Shown one piece after another: positions 44,663-51,729 of a stretch of DNA of 64,000 bases; position 1 is the first letter of the stretch, and every line of letters starts with the position of its first letter. Source of the stretch: Roseivirga sp. UBA6061 (GTDB lineage: Bacteria > Bacteroidota > Bacteroidia > Cytophagales > Cyclobacteriaceae); assembly GCA_002427745.1 (NCBI GenBank), contig DIYF01000187.1, positions 1 to 64,000 on the forward strand. Reading direction: 5' to 3'. The translations under genes and the position numbers were made by a program. Under the pieces are notes generated by a model. The model searched no databases. It saw nothing but the letters and a program-made list of their open reading frames with translations, and was not told the DNA's origin.

Positions 44663-45500
44663 TAATCCATGCAGGGTCCACTGAGTGAGACCCTGATGGG
44701 GGAGGGTAATATGCCCGTCAGCACCGATAGGATTTCAAAGGCAAATCAGGCTCTTATGAGGGGAGAAACTCAGAAAGGGGCTTGGTGTTGCTTAGAATCA
44801 AGGTCAGACGGTGTGTAATCCATACAGGGTCCACTGAGTGAGACCCTGATGGGGGAGGGTAGTATGCCCGTCAGCACCGATCAGATTTCAAAGACAGATC
44901 AGGCCCTTTCGAGGAGGGAAACTCAGAAAGGGGCTTGGTGTTATTTAGAATCAAGGTCAGACGGTGTGTAATGCATGCAGGGTCCACTGCATGAGCCGCT
45001 GATGGGGTAGATTAGTATGCCTGTCAGCACCGATAAGATTTCAAAGACAGATCAGGCTCTTACGAGGTGGGAGGCTCGGAAAGGGGCTTGGTGTTATTTA
45101 GAATCAAGGTCAGACGGTGTATAATGCATGCAGGGTCCACTGCGTGAGACCCTGATGGGGGAGATTAGTATGCCTGTCAGCACCGATAGGATTTCAAAGA
45201 CAGATCAGGCTCTTACGAGGTGGGAGGCTCGGAAAGGGGCTTGGTGTTATTTAGAATCAAGGTCAGACGGTATATAATCCATACAGGGTCCACTGTGTGA
45301 GACCCCGATGGGGGAGGTTAGTATGCCCGTCAGCACCGATAAGATTTCTAAGACAAATCAGGCTTTTACGAGGGGAGGAAGCTCAGAAAGGGGCTTGGTA
45401 TTGTTTAGAATCAAGGTCAGACGGTGTGTAATCCATACAGGGTCCAATGCGTGAGACCCTGATGGGGGAGTCAACTCTTGACAGGCGTTCAGCACGATGA
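44663..45500. repeat. 153-bp noncoding tandem repeat array
   Basis: Five units begin at 44672, 44825, 44978, 45131 and 45284 with CAGGGTCCACTG; spacing is exactly 153 bases in four steps and 154 in the last. A sixth, degenerate copy begins at 45438 and fades out near 45500. The units are visibly very alike, with scattered substitutions. Each begins with a hairpin: CAGGGTC paired with GACCCTG around a CACTGAGTGA-type loop, itself containing CACT/AGTG; the third and fifth units have changes that weaken it. Each also holds conserved GTCAGCACCGAT and GAATCAAGGTCAGACGG blocks. Stop codons occur in all frames, so it does not code for protein. It fills the gap between the response regulator and the aminotransferase gene. 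Confidence 0.9.
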
Positions 45501-45501
45501 C

Positions 45502-46956
45502 TTAAGAGTTATACACCTCACGGTCCAGAAAGCTCCGGCAGAAATCCAGGAATACCTGCAAATCTGAGAAATTGGAGATATAGCCGATGGATACGCGTAC
45601 TGCTCCCCGTTTTTGCCCCATATACTCAATCAGGTCAAAATAGTCTTTGCGACCGGCCTGTTTAAAGTAGGCCTGAAGCTTTTCGGCTTTTAGCTTATGA
45701 TTGGTCTCATCTATACCTGGATTGCAGAAGCAACCGGTACGCAATGAGATGTTTTTCTCAAAGGCCGCCTGCTCGATTTTAATGAAGTCATGTAGCCTGC
45801 CGAAGGAGTCGAAGAAGTTCATAGCCAGGGTACCTCCACGATTTTCACCGTCTTGCGGCCCATAGATTTGGACGAGGCGTTTGCCGTTTTTGTGACGCAG
45901 TTTCAGTAACTCCCGCAGCAGGTATTCAGTCAGGCTGGCAACCCGTGTTTTAACATGTTGGATGCCAATGGTCTCAACGTATTCCAAACCGGTTTTAATG
46001 GCTGGTATATCCAGGTAGTTGACCGTACCTTCCTCAAAACGCGCGGCTTCCTTTTCAAGGTAATGGCCGTCTCCCTGAACGGAGACAATGGTAATGGTAC
46101 CTCCCGCAAACGAAGGTTTCTTAAGCTTGTCAAAAGCAGATTTCTTCACCAGTAAGGCACCCAGGCCGGTTGGATAGCCAAAGATTTTATAGAAAGAAAC
46201 GGCTACAAACTCCGGTTGATGCATGAGCAGATCAAGTCGGTCGCTGGGGACAAATGCCGCGGCATCCAGCAATACATCCCAACCCAGCGACTGGGCCTCT
46301 TCCACCCAGTCAAGGTTGTGCTTGACCCCAGAGACATTGCTTTGAGCAGGAAAAGCAAAAAGCTTATGCTGCCCTTCAGCTCTTTTCAGATTTTGTTCAA
46401 GCTCGGCTTTGTCAATCCTGAGGTTTTCATCCAGCAGGCTATACTGAAAAGGGCAGCCTTTGGTCCTGGCATACTCTCTGATACCGTTGACCGAGTTGTG
46501 ATTGTCAAAGGTCATCAGCAATTGCCCGTCCGGAGCAAAAGGGTAGCACTCTCCTACAATCTTCAGTGCTCCCGAGGCATTGGGGGTGAAAATGCAGATG
46601 TAATCATCCCCTGCATTAAAGTAGTCCAGTACTTTTTGCCGGGCCGCCCTGATATGTGAGTCTGCCAGGGCAGAGCTGGGGTTGATAGAATGGGGATTAC
46701 CGAGAATGGTAGTGGAAAGAAATTCCTGGTGTTTCTGAACCTGACTTAGCCCGAAAAGCTGGCCTCCGGTAAAATCAAGATAAGTGTGCTGCTGATCATC
46801 TAACCTTCGAAAATCTGCTTCCCGAAGCTCATCGATATGAGTAGTTTTGGTGTAGTCCGGGAACTCACGCAAAAACTGTTCATAAGGAGAAAGGCTAAGT
46901 GTCTGGCGGGTTTTCTGTAAAAAGGGGAGTGCGTTAAAAAGTCGGAGCATTTTCAT
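45502..46956 (-). CDS. Class V aminotransferase, molybdenum-cofactor-sulfurase-like
   Basis: This 484-residue PLP enzyme has the class V layout: YLDFTGGQLFGLSQ near 60, LGNPHSINPSS near 88, FTPNASGALKIVG near 130, and the probable PLP lysine in AVSFYKIFGYPTGLGALLVKK near residue 235. RTGCFCNPG near 412 contains the cysteine typical of sulfurtransferase-type enzymes. The SFYKIFGYPTG motif is the form found in molybdenum cofactor sulfurases and related cysteine-desulfurase-like proteins. It probably mobilises sulfur from cysteine. Its C-terminal MOSC domain is absent, so it is the N-terminal enzyme alone. It overlaps a small membrane peptide gene by 4 bases upstream. Confidence 0.85.
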   Translation of the reverse strand: MKMLRLFNALPFLQKTRQTLSLSPYEQFLREFPDYTKTTHIDELREADFRRLDDQQHTYLDFTGGQLFGLSQVQKHQEFLSTTILGNPHSINPSSALADSHIRAARQKVLDYFNAGDDYICIFTPNASGALKIVGECYPFAPDGQLLMTFDNHNSVNGIREYARTKGCPFQYSLLDENLRIDKAELEQNLKRAEGQHKLFAFPAQSNVSGVKHNLDWVEEAQSLGWDVLLDAAAFVPSDRLDLLMHQPEFVAVSFYKIFGYPTGLGALLVKKSAFDKLKKPSFAGGTITIVSVQGDGHYLEKEAARFEEGTVNYLDIPAIKTGLEYVETIGIQHVKTRVASLTEYLLRELLKLRHKNGKRLVQIYGPQDGENRGGTLAMNFFDSFGRLHDFIKIEQAAFEKNISLRTGCFCNPGIDETNHKLKAEKLQAYFKQAGRKDYFDLIEYMGQKRGAVRVSIGYISNFSDLQVFLDFCRSFLDREVYNS

Positions 46957-47084
46957 GAGGGCTGGATGATTTGAACAGTTTGCAGTATTGCCGGAAGTGT
47001 CTCCCGTGTGAGGAGTAGCAAAAGTGCCAGAATGACCCCGATAATGAGCATCAGGCTTTTGAGTCGTTGGGCTTTCATTTCCAT
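46953..47084 (-). CDS. 43-residue single-pass membrane peptide (small gene)
   Basis: A short frame begins with ATG at 47084 and encodes 43 residues: a basic start (MEMKAQRLK), one strongly hydrophobic helix (about residues 12-27, LMLIIGVILALLLLLT) and a short tail ending QPS. Its TGA stop overlaps the ATG of the aminotransferase gene (ATGA), a layout expected for a real, coupled gene. Alternative ATG at codon 3 is possible. The topology, positive N-terminus then a single helix, suggests a small inner-membrane protein, but no family can be assigned. Coding status would be strengthened by finding the same frame in relatives. Confidence 0.55.
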   Translation of the reverse strand: MEMKAQRLKSLMLIIGVILALLLLLTRETLPAILQTVQIIQPS

Positions 47085-47152
47085 ATGTATTTTGAGTTTT
47101 TGACCTGTGTTCAAAGCTAGAAAGGTCATAGGGGCGGGTGGGCGAACGAGAC

Positions 47153-47198
47153 GTTAAGCCCCGTTAATGAGGTGTTAAATGTGTTAATGAAAGGTTAA
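47153..47198. promoter_or_regulatory. Phased GTTAA direct repeats upstream of second kinase gene
   Basis: GTTAA begins at 47153, 47163, 47174, 47183 and 47194, with steps of 10, 11, 9 and 11. All five are in the same direction, and the last lies 7 bases before a TTTG at 47205. A TATTTTTA at 47226-47233 may be the -7 element. The array lies between the divergent small-peptide gene and the kinase gene, so it could control both. The regulator at 48573 is the likely binder. Confidence 0.55.
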
Positions 47199-47204
47199 TC
47201 GCAG

Positions 47205-47233
47205 TTTGGAGTACCAGGAGTTGCTTATTTTTA
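47205..47233 (+). promoter_or_regulatory. Candidate promoter for second two-component operon
   Basis: TTTG at 47205-47208 and TATTTTTA at 47226-47233 are separated by 17 bases, near the Bacteroidota -33/-7 form, with one mismatch in the -7. A start near 47240 would put the leader just upstream of the TTG codon at 47248. The phased GTTAA array sits immediately upstream. Confidence 0.38.
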
Positions 47234-47247
47234 AGCAAACATCAGAC

Positions 47248-48573
47248 TTGAGACTCTCAAAGTGGACCATTTATATCGTAGTAGCTGCGGTAGCCATGTG
47301 TATGGCCGGGCTCATTTATGTGCAATTGAGAATTTTCAATGCAGATGTACGGGTCTATGAACAGCAATTCAACCTGACCATTCCGGAATACCTGAGCGAA
47401 CTACAGGATGAGATTCGCCATGATGTGGAGTGGGTCAATATGGTAAATGACTATGATGGTGAAATGGAGAACTTTACCATTGAGTCTTTTGAAAGACGAC
47501 CGGAGAGCGAGATTTTTGGCAGGCTCAAGGATAAGATTGACCAGGTTTTTGAACGCAATAATCTCAGCATCGAATACGAGATCAAGGGGCTGATTGCGGC
47601 CGATCATCGTTGTTTTTACTATGCAGAAGAGGAGGATAGAAATCTCTATCCCTTCATTAACCAGGTGACCCCGACAGAACATTTTCTATGTCTATGCGGA
47701 CCAAACCCCGGTGAGTCACACGGGCATCATGGTGATGGTAGCTATACGGCTTTCGATATTAGTTTTAACTATCCCAATTTCATCGCTGAGAATGCCGCTA
47801 TGCTTCGGGTAACAATCCTGTTGCTGCTGGTATTGGTGCTGGCTTTTGCCTATACCGTCATTACGATCAACCGGCAGAAGAAACTCTCTCAGCTCAAAAA
47901 CGATTTCATCAATAACCTTACGCATGAATTCAAAACTCCGATTTTTTCTATTTCGCTTGCCTCAGGCTTGCTCAAGAAATCGGAGAAGGTAAAGGAATCG
48001 GAAAAGCTTACGAAGTACGCTGAATTGATAGATAATGAGGGGCAGCGACTAAAGAGTCAGGTAGATAAGGTGTTGCAAATGGCCCTGATAGACTCCGGCA
48101 ACTTTAAGCTGGAGAAAAAGCAGCTGGACCTGCATGAACTTATCAGTAAGGTAGCCCGGAATTTTGAGCTGGTAATTCAAGAACGAAATGGCCTGCTAAA
48201 GCTCGATTTACATGCTAAAAGACATGTGATTGTGGCAGATGAGACCCATCTCAACAACATCATTTATAACCTGCTGGACAATGCAGTGAAATACACTGAG
48301 AGAGAGCCTGAGATTACGGTGAGTACGGTCGATTCAGATAAGGGAATAGAGCTGAGAATCAGGGATAACGGAATCGGGATGGGCGAGGATGTGCAGAAAT
48401 TTGTATTCGATAGATTCTATAGGGCTGAGTCGGGTAATCTCCATAATGTAAAGGGATTTGGCCTGGGACTGAGCTATGTGAAAAGCGTTATAGATGCCCA
48501 CAAAGGGCGCATTAAGCTGGATAGTAAGCGGAACAAGGGAAGTGAATTCAGTATTTTTTTACCTGCTAAATAA
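47248..48573 (+). CDS. Sensor histidine kinase with Cys/His-rich sensor segment
   Basis: I choose the TTG at 47248 as start because the protein then begins MRLSKWTIYIV, which lines up residue for residue with the paralogue at 42601 (MNLSKKAITFV); a TTG at 47206 would add 14 residues. The protein of about 441 residues has a first helix (about 5-26), an extracytoplasmic domain, a second helix (about 190-212), HisKA with H226 in NLTHEFKTPIFSI, and HATPase_c with DNAVKYT and GFGLGLSYV. The sensor domain has C148-L-C150, then H158, H160 and H161, plus H120 and C122, a possible metal-binding cluster. The regulator gene overlaps its stop (TAATG). Confidence 0.92.
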   Translation: MRLSKWTIYIVVAAVAMCMAGLIYVQLRIFNADVRVYEQQFNLTIPEYLSELQDEIRHDVEWVNMVNDYDGEMENFTIESFERRPESEIFGRLKDKIDQVFERNNLSIEYEIKGLIAADHRCFYYAEEEDRNLYPFINQVTPTEHFLCLCGPNPGESHGHHGDGSYTAFDISFNYPNFIAENAAMLRVTILLLLVLVLAFAYTVITINRQKKLSQLKNDFINNLTHEFKTPIFSISLASGLLKKSEKVKESEKLTKYAELIDNEGQRLKSQVDKVLQMALIDSGNFKLEKKQLDLHELISKVARNFELVIQERNGLLKLDLHAKRHVIVADETHLNNIIYNLLDNAVKYTEREPEITVSTVDSDKGIELRIRDNGIGMGEDVQKFVFDRFYRAESGNLHNVKGFGLGLSYVKSVIDAHKGRIKLDSKRNKGSEFSIFLPAK

Positions 48574-49265
48574 TGAGTGATAAAACGAGAATATTGCTGG
48601 TGGAGGATGATGCCAATCTCGGCTACATTCTGAAGGAGTACCTGCATGTTTACGATTTTGAAGTGGACTGGGCGAAAGACGGGGAAGAAGGACTTAATCA
48701 ATTCAAACGCCTGAAGTATGACCTCTGTGTGCTGGATGTTATGATGCCTAAAATGGATGGCTTTACGCTCGCAGAGAAGATCAAATCATTCGCCCCGGAG
48801 GTTCCGCTGATCTTTCTTACAGCCAAAGCGCTTAAGATTGATAAACTCAAGGGGTTTAAACTGGGAGCAGATGACTATATCGTTAAACCGGTAGATGAGG
48901 AAGAGCTAATCGCCAGGATCAATGCGATTATCAAGCGCAGTGCCCATCACAAAGAAGAGCAGCAGCCGTCACTTTTTCAGGTAGGAAGCTATGAATTTGA
49001 TTCGGCCAATCAGTCGCTCACCAGGAAGGGTAAAAAACAGCTGATTACCACCAAAGAGGCTGAAATTCTGAAACTGCTGTGTATCAATAAGGGCAAGCTG
49101 CTGGACAGACAGACTACCCTGCGCGAGTTGTGGGGAGAAAGCGATTACTTCAATCGCAGAAGTATGGATGTTTTTATTTCCAAGCTTCGCAAGTACCTCA
49201 GTGATGATCCTGCCGTGAAAATCACCAATGTACATGGCAAAGGCTTTGTGCTGGAGGCTCCTTAA
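48573..49265 (+). CDS. OmpR/PhoB-type response regulator
   Basis: This 230-residue protein has a receiver domain with E11-D12-D13, phospho-acceptor D55 in LDVMMP and K in IVKPVD, and a winged-helix domain (about 135-228, with LITTKEAEILKLL and GFVLEAP). It is closely similar to the regulator at 43939, so the two systems arose by duplication. Its start overlaps the kinase stop by one base. The GTTAA repeats at 47153 are its likely autoregulatory sites. A strong hairpin follows its stop. Confidence 0.95.
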   Translation: MSDKTRILLVEDDANLGYILKEYLHVYDFEVDWAKDGEEGLNQFKRLKYDLCVLDVMMPKMDGFTLAEKIKSFAPEVPLIFLTAKALKIDKLKGFKLGADDYIVKPVDEEELIARINAIIKRSAHHKEEQQPSLFQVGSYEFDSANQSLTRKGKKQLITTKEAEILKLLCINKGKLLDRQTTLRELWGESDYFNRRSMDVFISKLRKYLSDDPAVKITNVHGKGFVLEAP

Positions 49266-49272
49266 AACATAT

Positions 49273-49360
49273 AGGCTATTCGTCCGACCACTCAGAAGTA
49301 TTCGTCCGACCACTTTAAGTGGTCAGACGAATTGAGTGGTCACGAATAGACGAATAGCCT
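49273..49360. terminator. Large imperfect hairpin between convergent genes
   Basis: AGGCTATTCGTC at 49273-49284 is the exact reverse complement of 49349-49360. Inside it, GACCACTCA (49286) pairs with TGAGTGGTC (49333), and ATTCGTCCGACCACTT (49300) pairs with AAGTGGTCAGACGAAT (49317) with one mismatch. The arm itself is a direct repeat: ATTCGTCCGACCACT occurs at 49279 and 49300. The structure lies 8 bases after the regulator stop and ends 5 bases before the end of the convergent DUF4139 gene. It likely serves as a bidirectional terminator; a small mobile element remnant is also possible. Confidence 0.6.
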
Positions 49361-49364
49361 TAAA

Positions 49365-51245
49365 TCAATTGATTTCTAAATCCTGATGCTTGGGGTAATC
49401 TACTGAGTACTTCAGTTGTATCACCCGCTTCTCGCCAGGTTTGAGGGTGAGATTCCAGGTCACCAACCCGGTCTTTTCGTTGAGCTGACCACCATCCAGG
49501 TTGACCACATTTACCTTGATATTATCTCTGGCGGAAACCGGCACCTGATCAAATACTGCTACGGAAACCTCCTGCTTTTTGGTGTTCATCACAGTGAGTT
49601 CGTAGTGTCTTTCTTCCCGCTTTTTTCCGCTGAAAAAGCGTTTTTGCTCGAAGTCGCGTTTACGCTCCCGGTTCACGATGATCCCCTCATCTTTGCCGAG
49701 AGAGATTTCGAGCGTGTCAGTACCGATATGCGTATCGATGATGGACTTGCCTACAAAGCTGTTTTCAAAATACAGGTTTGATTGTCCGTCCAGTAGGTTA
49801 AGGCTGGTCCAGTTGGGAATACGGGCCACTAAGAAGGCACTTTCCTGTGCTTTGGGACTTGCAGAATAGAGGTAGTTTACTTCCAGAAGCTCAGTTTTGA
49901 TATCTACTACTTCCGGCTTGCCAGACGAGGGGATATTGTAGGGCAGCTCTATATCATAGACAAAGGTGGTCTGGTAATCAATTTGCTCATAGTTGAGTGG
50001 AATACTTTCAAAGGCCTTTGCCTTGTAATCCTGTTTTATGGAAGATACTCCTCTGATGTTTACCCCGGCAACGCGTCCCCGGATAATGTTGGAGGCGTCT
50101 CCATAACCCGTCACGACCACTTCTCCCAGGCTTTGAGTGTCTTCCTGCAACCTGACATTGATAATGGAATTGTGAGCAGGAATTTCCTGAGAAATGTATC
50201 CCAGATATCTGAATACCAGCGTCTGATTACCCGCAGGCAATTGCAGGCTGTAGCGTCCGTTGGCATCTGTAGGAGTACCCAGCGTTGTACCTTTGACTAA
50301 AACCGTTGCCTGAGGCAGAGGCTGTCCGTTGGTATCGGTGACCACACCTGCTACTGTGCTCACCGGCTGGCCTGGTGCCCTGTTTCCATAAATACTCGCG
50401 GCCCCCAGGTAGTAGGGACTAAGTTGAGGTGCCGTGCCACTTGATTCCAGATCACCGGAGGAGATTCTGAGTTTTACATGCTTCCAGTCTACTCCTGAGT
50501 TCTGAAATACCTGGGCCTTATAGGTAAGTGCCAGGGGATTATGGGTATCAATGGCCCTGATATCATAAGCGGGAAACCAACCTGCTTCTTTTACAGCATA
50601 GCTGATACCCAGGTCTGCCTTCTTACCCACCAGGGCATCCAATACGAGATAAATGTTGGAAGTAGGCTTCTTTTCTATCTGATTCTGACTCTTTAACTGC
50701 TCATCTATTTTCTCTCTTTCTTCCAACAGCTCTTTCTTGTTCCGGTTGAGCTGATGTGTGGCTCGTTTAATCTCTTTAAAGCGTTTGGAGAAGTAGCTCA
50801 CGGCTGTCTGGAAGTCGTCATTTTTGATGCCCTGATCCCCGACAATTCCCATGTTTTTATCGAGGAGGGTTGCCTCTTTTGCCAGAATACCAAGCTCCAG
50901 ATCTATGAGAGAGATACTGTCGGTTACTATTTCTCTCCGGTCAAACAGCGCTTTACTTTTTTCTGTATTGGTTTGGCTTTCAATGAAATCAAGCTCGTGT
51001 CGCACAGAAAGAATGGTAAAGTCCTTTCCGCTGATCTGAATGGTGTTGGGGTCAAGATCGGCCGAAAGTCCTTTGATTTTAAGTTCATTCTTACCGGCCC
51101 GCAGTGCTACTGAGCCTGTACGTTCTATTTGAGCACCTTTGGTGTAGACCTGTACCGATTTAATGGTGGACTTTATTTCGGTTTGCCCCTGAAGGTTGCA
51201 AACAGCCATTAGCACGGTAACTATCAGTAATGTGTATTTTCTCAT
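49365..51245 (-). CDS. MuiA-like DUF4139 protein with SusC-like insert
   Basis: This 626-residue secreted protein starts with a signal peptide (1-20, VCNLQGQ) and a DUF4140-like N-terminal domain (about 22-115, STIKSVQVYTKGAQIERTG), then a helical coiled coil (115-200), and ends with a DUF4139 domain (about 220-626, LEVNYLYSASPKAQES, VNLDGGQLNEKTGLVTWNL). Between the two halves of DUF4139, at about 298-400, it carries a carboxypeptidase-regulatory-like domain (VVTDTNGQPLPQATV, LVFRYLGYIS) followed by LGEVVVTGYG and GRVAGVNIRG, both familiar from SusC proteins. MuiA-type proteins are linked to envelope and exopolysaccharide phenotypes in other bacteria. The insertion is unusual and its purpose is unknown. 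Confidence 0.87.
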   Translation of the reverse strand: MRKYTLLIVTVLMAVCNLQGQTEIKSTIKSVQVYTKGAQIERTGSVALRAGKNELKIKGLSADLDPNTIQISGKDFTILSVRHELDFIESQTNTEKSKALFDRREIVTDSISLIDLELGILAKEATLLDKNMGIVGDQGIKNDDFQTAVSYFSKRFKEIKRATHQLNRNKKELLEEREKIDEQLKSQNQIEKKPTSNIYLVLDALVGKKADLGISYAVKEAGWFPAYDIRAIDTHNPLALTYKAQVFQNSGVDWKHVKLRISSGDLESSGTAPQLSPYYLGAASIYGNRAPGQPVSTVAGVVTDTNGQPLPQATVLVKGTTLGTPTDANGRYSLQLPAGNQTLVFRYLGYISQEIPAHNSIINVRLQEDTQSLGEVVVTGYGDASNIIRGRVAGVNIRGVSSIKQDYKAKAFESIPLNYEQIDYQTTFVYDIELPYNIPSSGKPEVVDIKTELLEVNYLYSASPKAQESAFLVARIPNWTSLNLLDGQSNLYFENSFVGKSIIDTHIGTDTLEISLGKDEGIIVNRERKRDFEQKRFFSGKKREERHYELTVMNTKKQEVSVAVFDQVPVSARDNIKVNVVNLDGGQLNEKTGLVTWNLTLKPGEKRVIQLKYSVDYPKHQDLEIN

Positions 51246-51729
51246 AGGATGTATGTTAGTTTAACAAAGACTTCTGTATTCATATACATCATGATGCTAT
51301 GGCCCGACAGATTCCATAAGAGGAGGGAAGATTTTTTTGCGCCATGCGGGTAGCTTCTATGGTGACAGGCTGATTGTTCTGTCCCATTCACCCGGGCCCT
51401 GTGTTGTTCCACTCAGTAAAACTGTTTACATGACTTAAGTGAGGTCGGAATCCCCGGACTTTTGTGTTTTATTGAAGAGAGATTATTCGGTAGTACAGGC
51501 TTACCCTTCACAAGTTATCATGACTATTGAGTTTAGGTTAAAGGGTTTGCCCCTGTACTCAATCACACTGACCTTTTTTCGAACAGATAAAGAATGCCAA
51601 TTGCCGGTAGGCTGGATTCGTGATTAAGTTTTAGATTTTGTGAAATTATTTATATATTAGGTAAGCGTCTGGCGTTGAGTCAGATAGCCAGTCGACTCTC
51701 CTTCACTTATCAATCTTCATTAAGGTATA
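51246..51729. other. 484-bp intergenic region
   Basis: This region separates the divergent DUF4139 and type IX cargo genes. I find no RNA gene or convincing open frame; one 62-codon frame has no recognisable features. It must hold both promoters, but no clear -33/-7 pair stands out for the cargo gene at 51730. A CATCATGATG palindrome at about 51288-51297 is the only small structure seen. Confidence 0.4.

Noticed and set aside
44663..45500. CRISPR array or repeat protein gene in the 153-bp array
   Set aside because: The unit is much longer than any CRISPR repeat and no unique spacers separate the units; stops in all frames exclude a repeat protein.
51439..51627. A 62-codon plus-strand frame before the type IX cargo gene
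   Set aside because: It has no ATG start and no conserved pattern, and is in a region that must carry the promoter.
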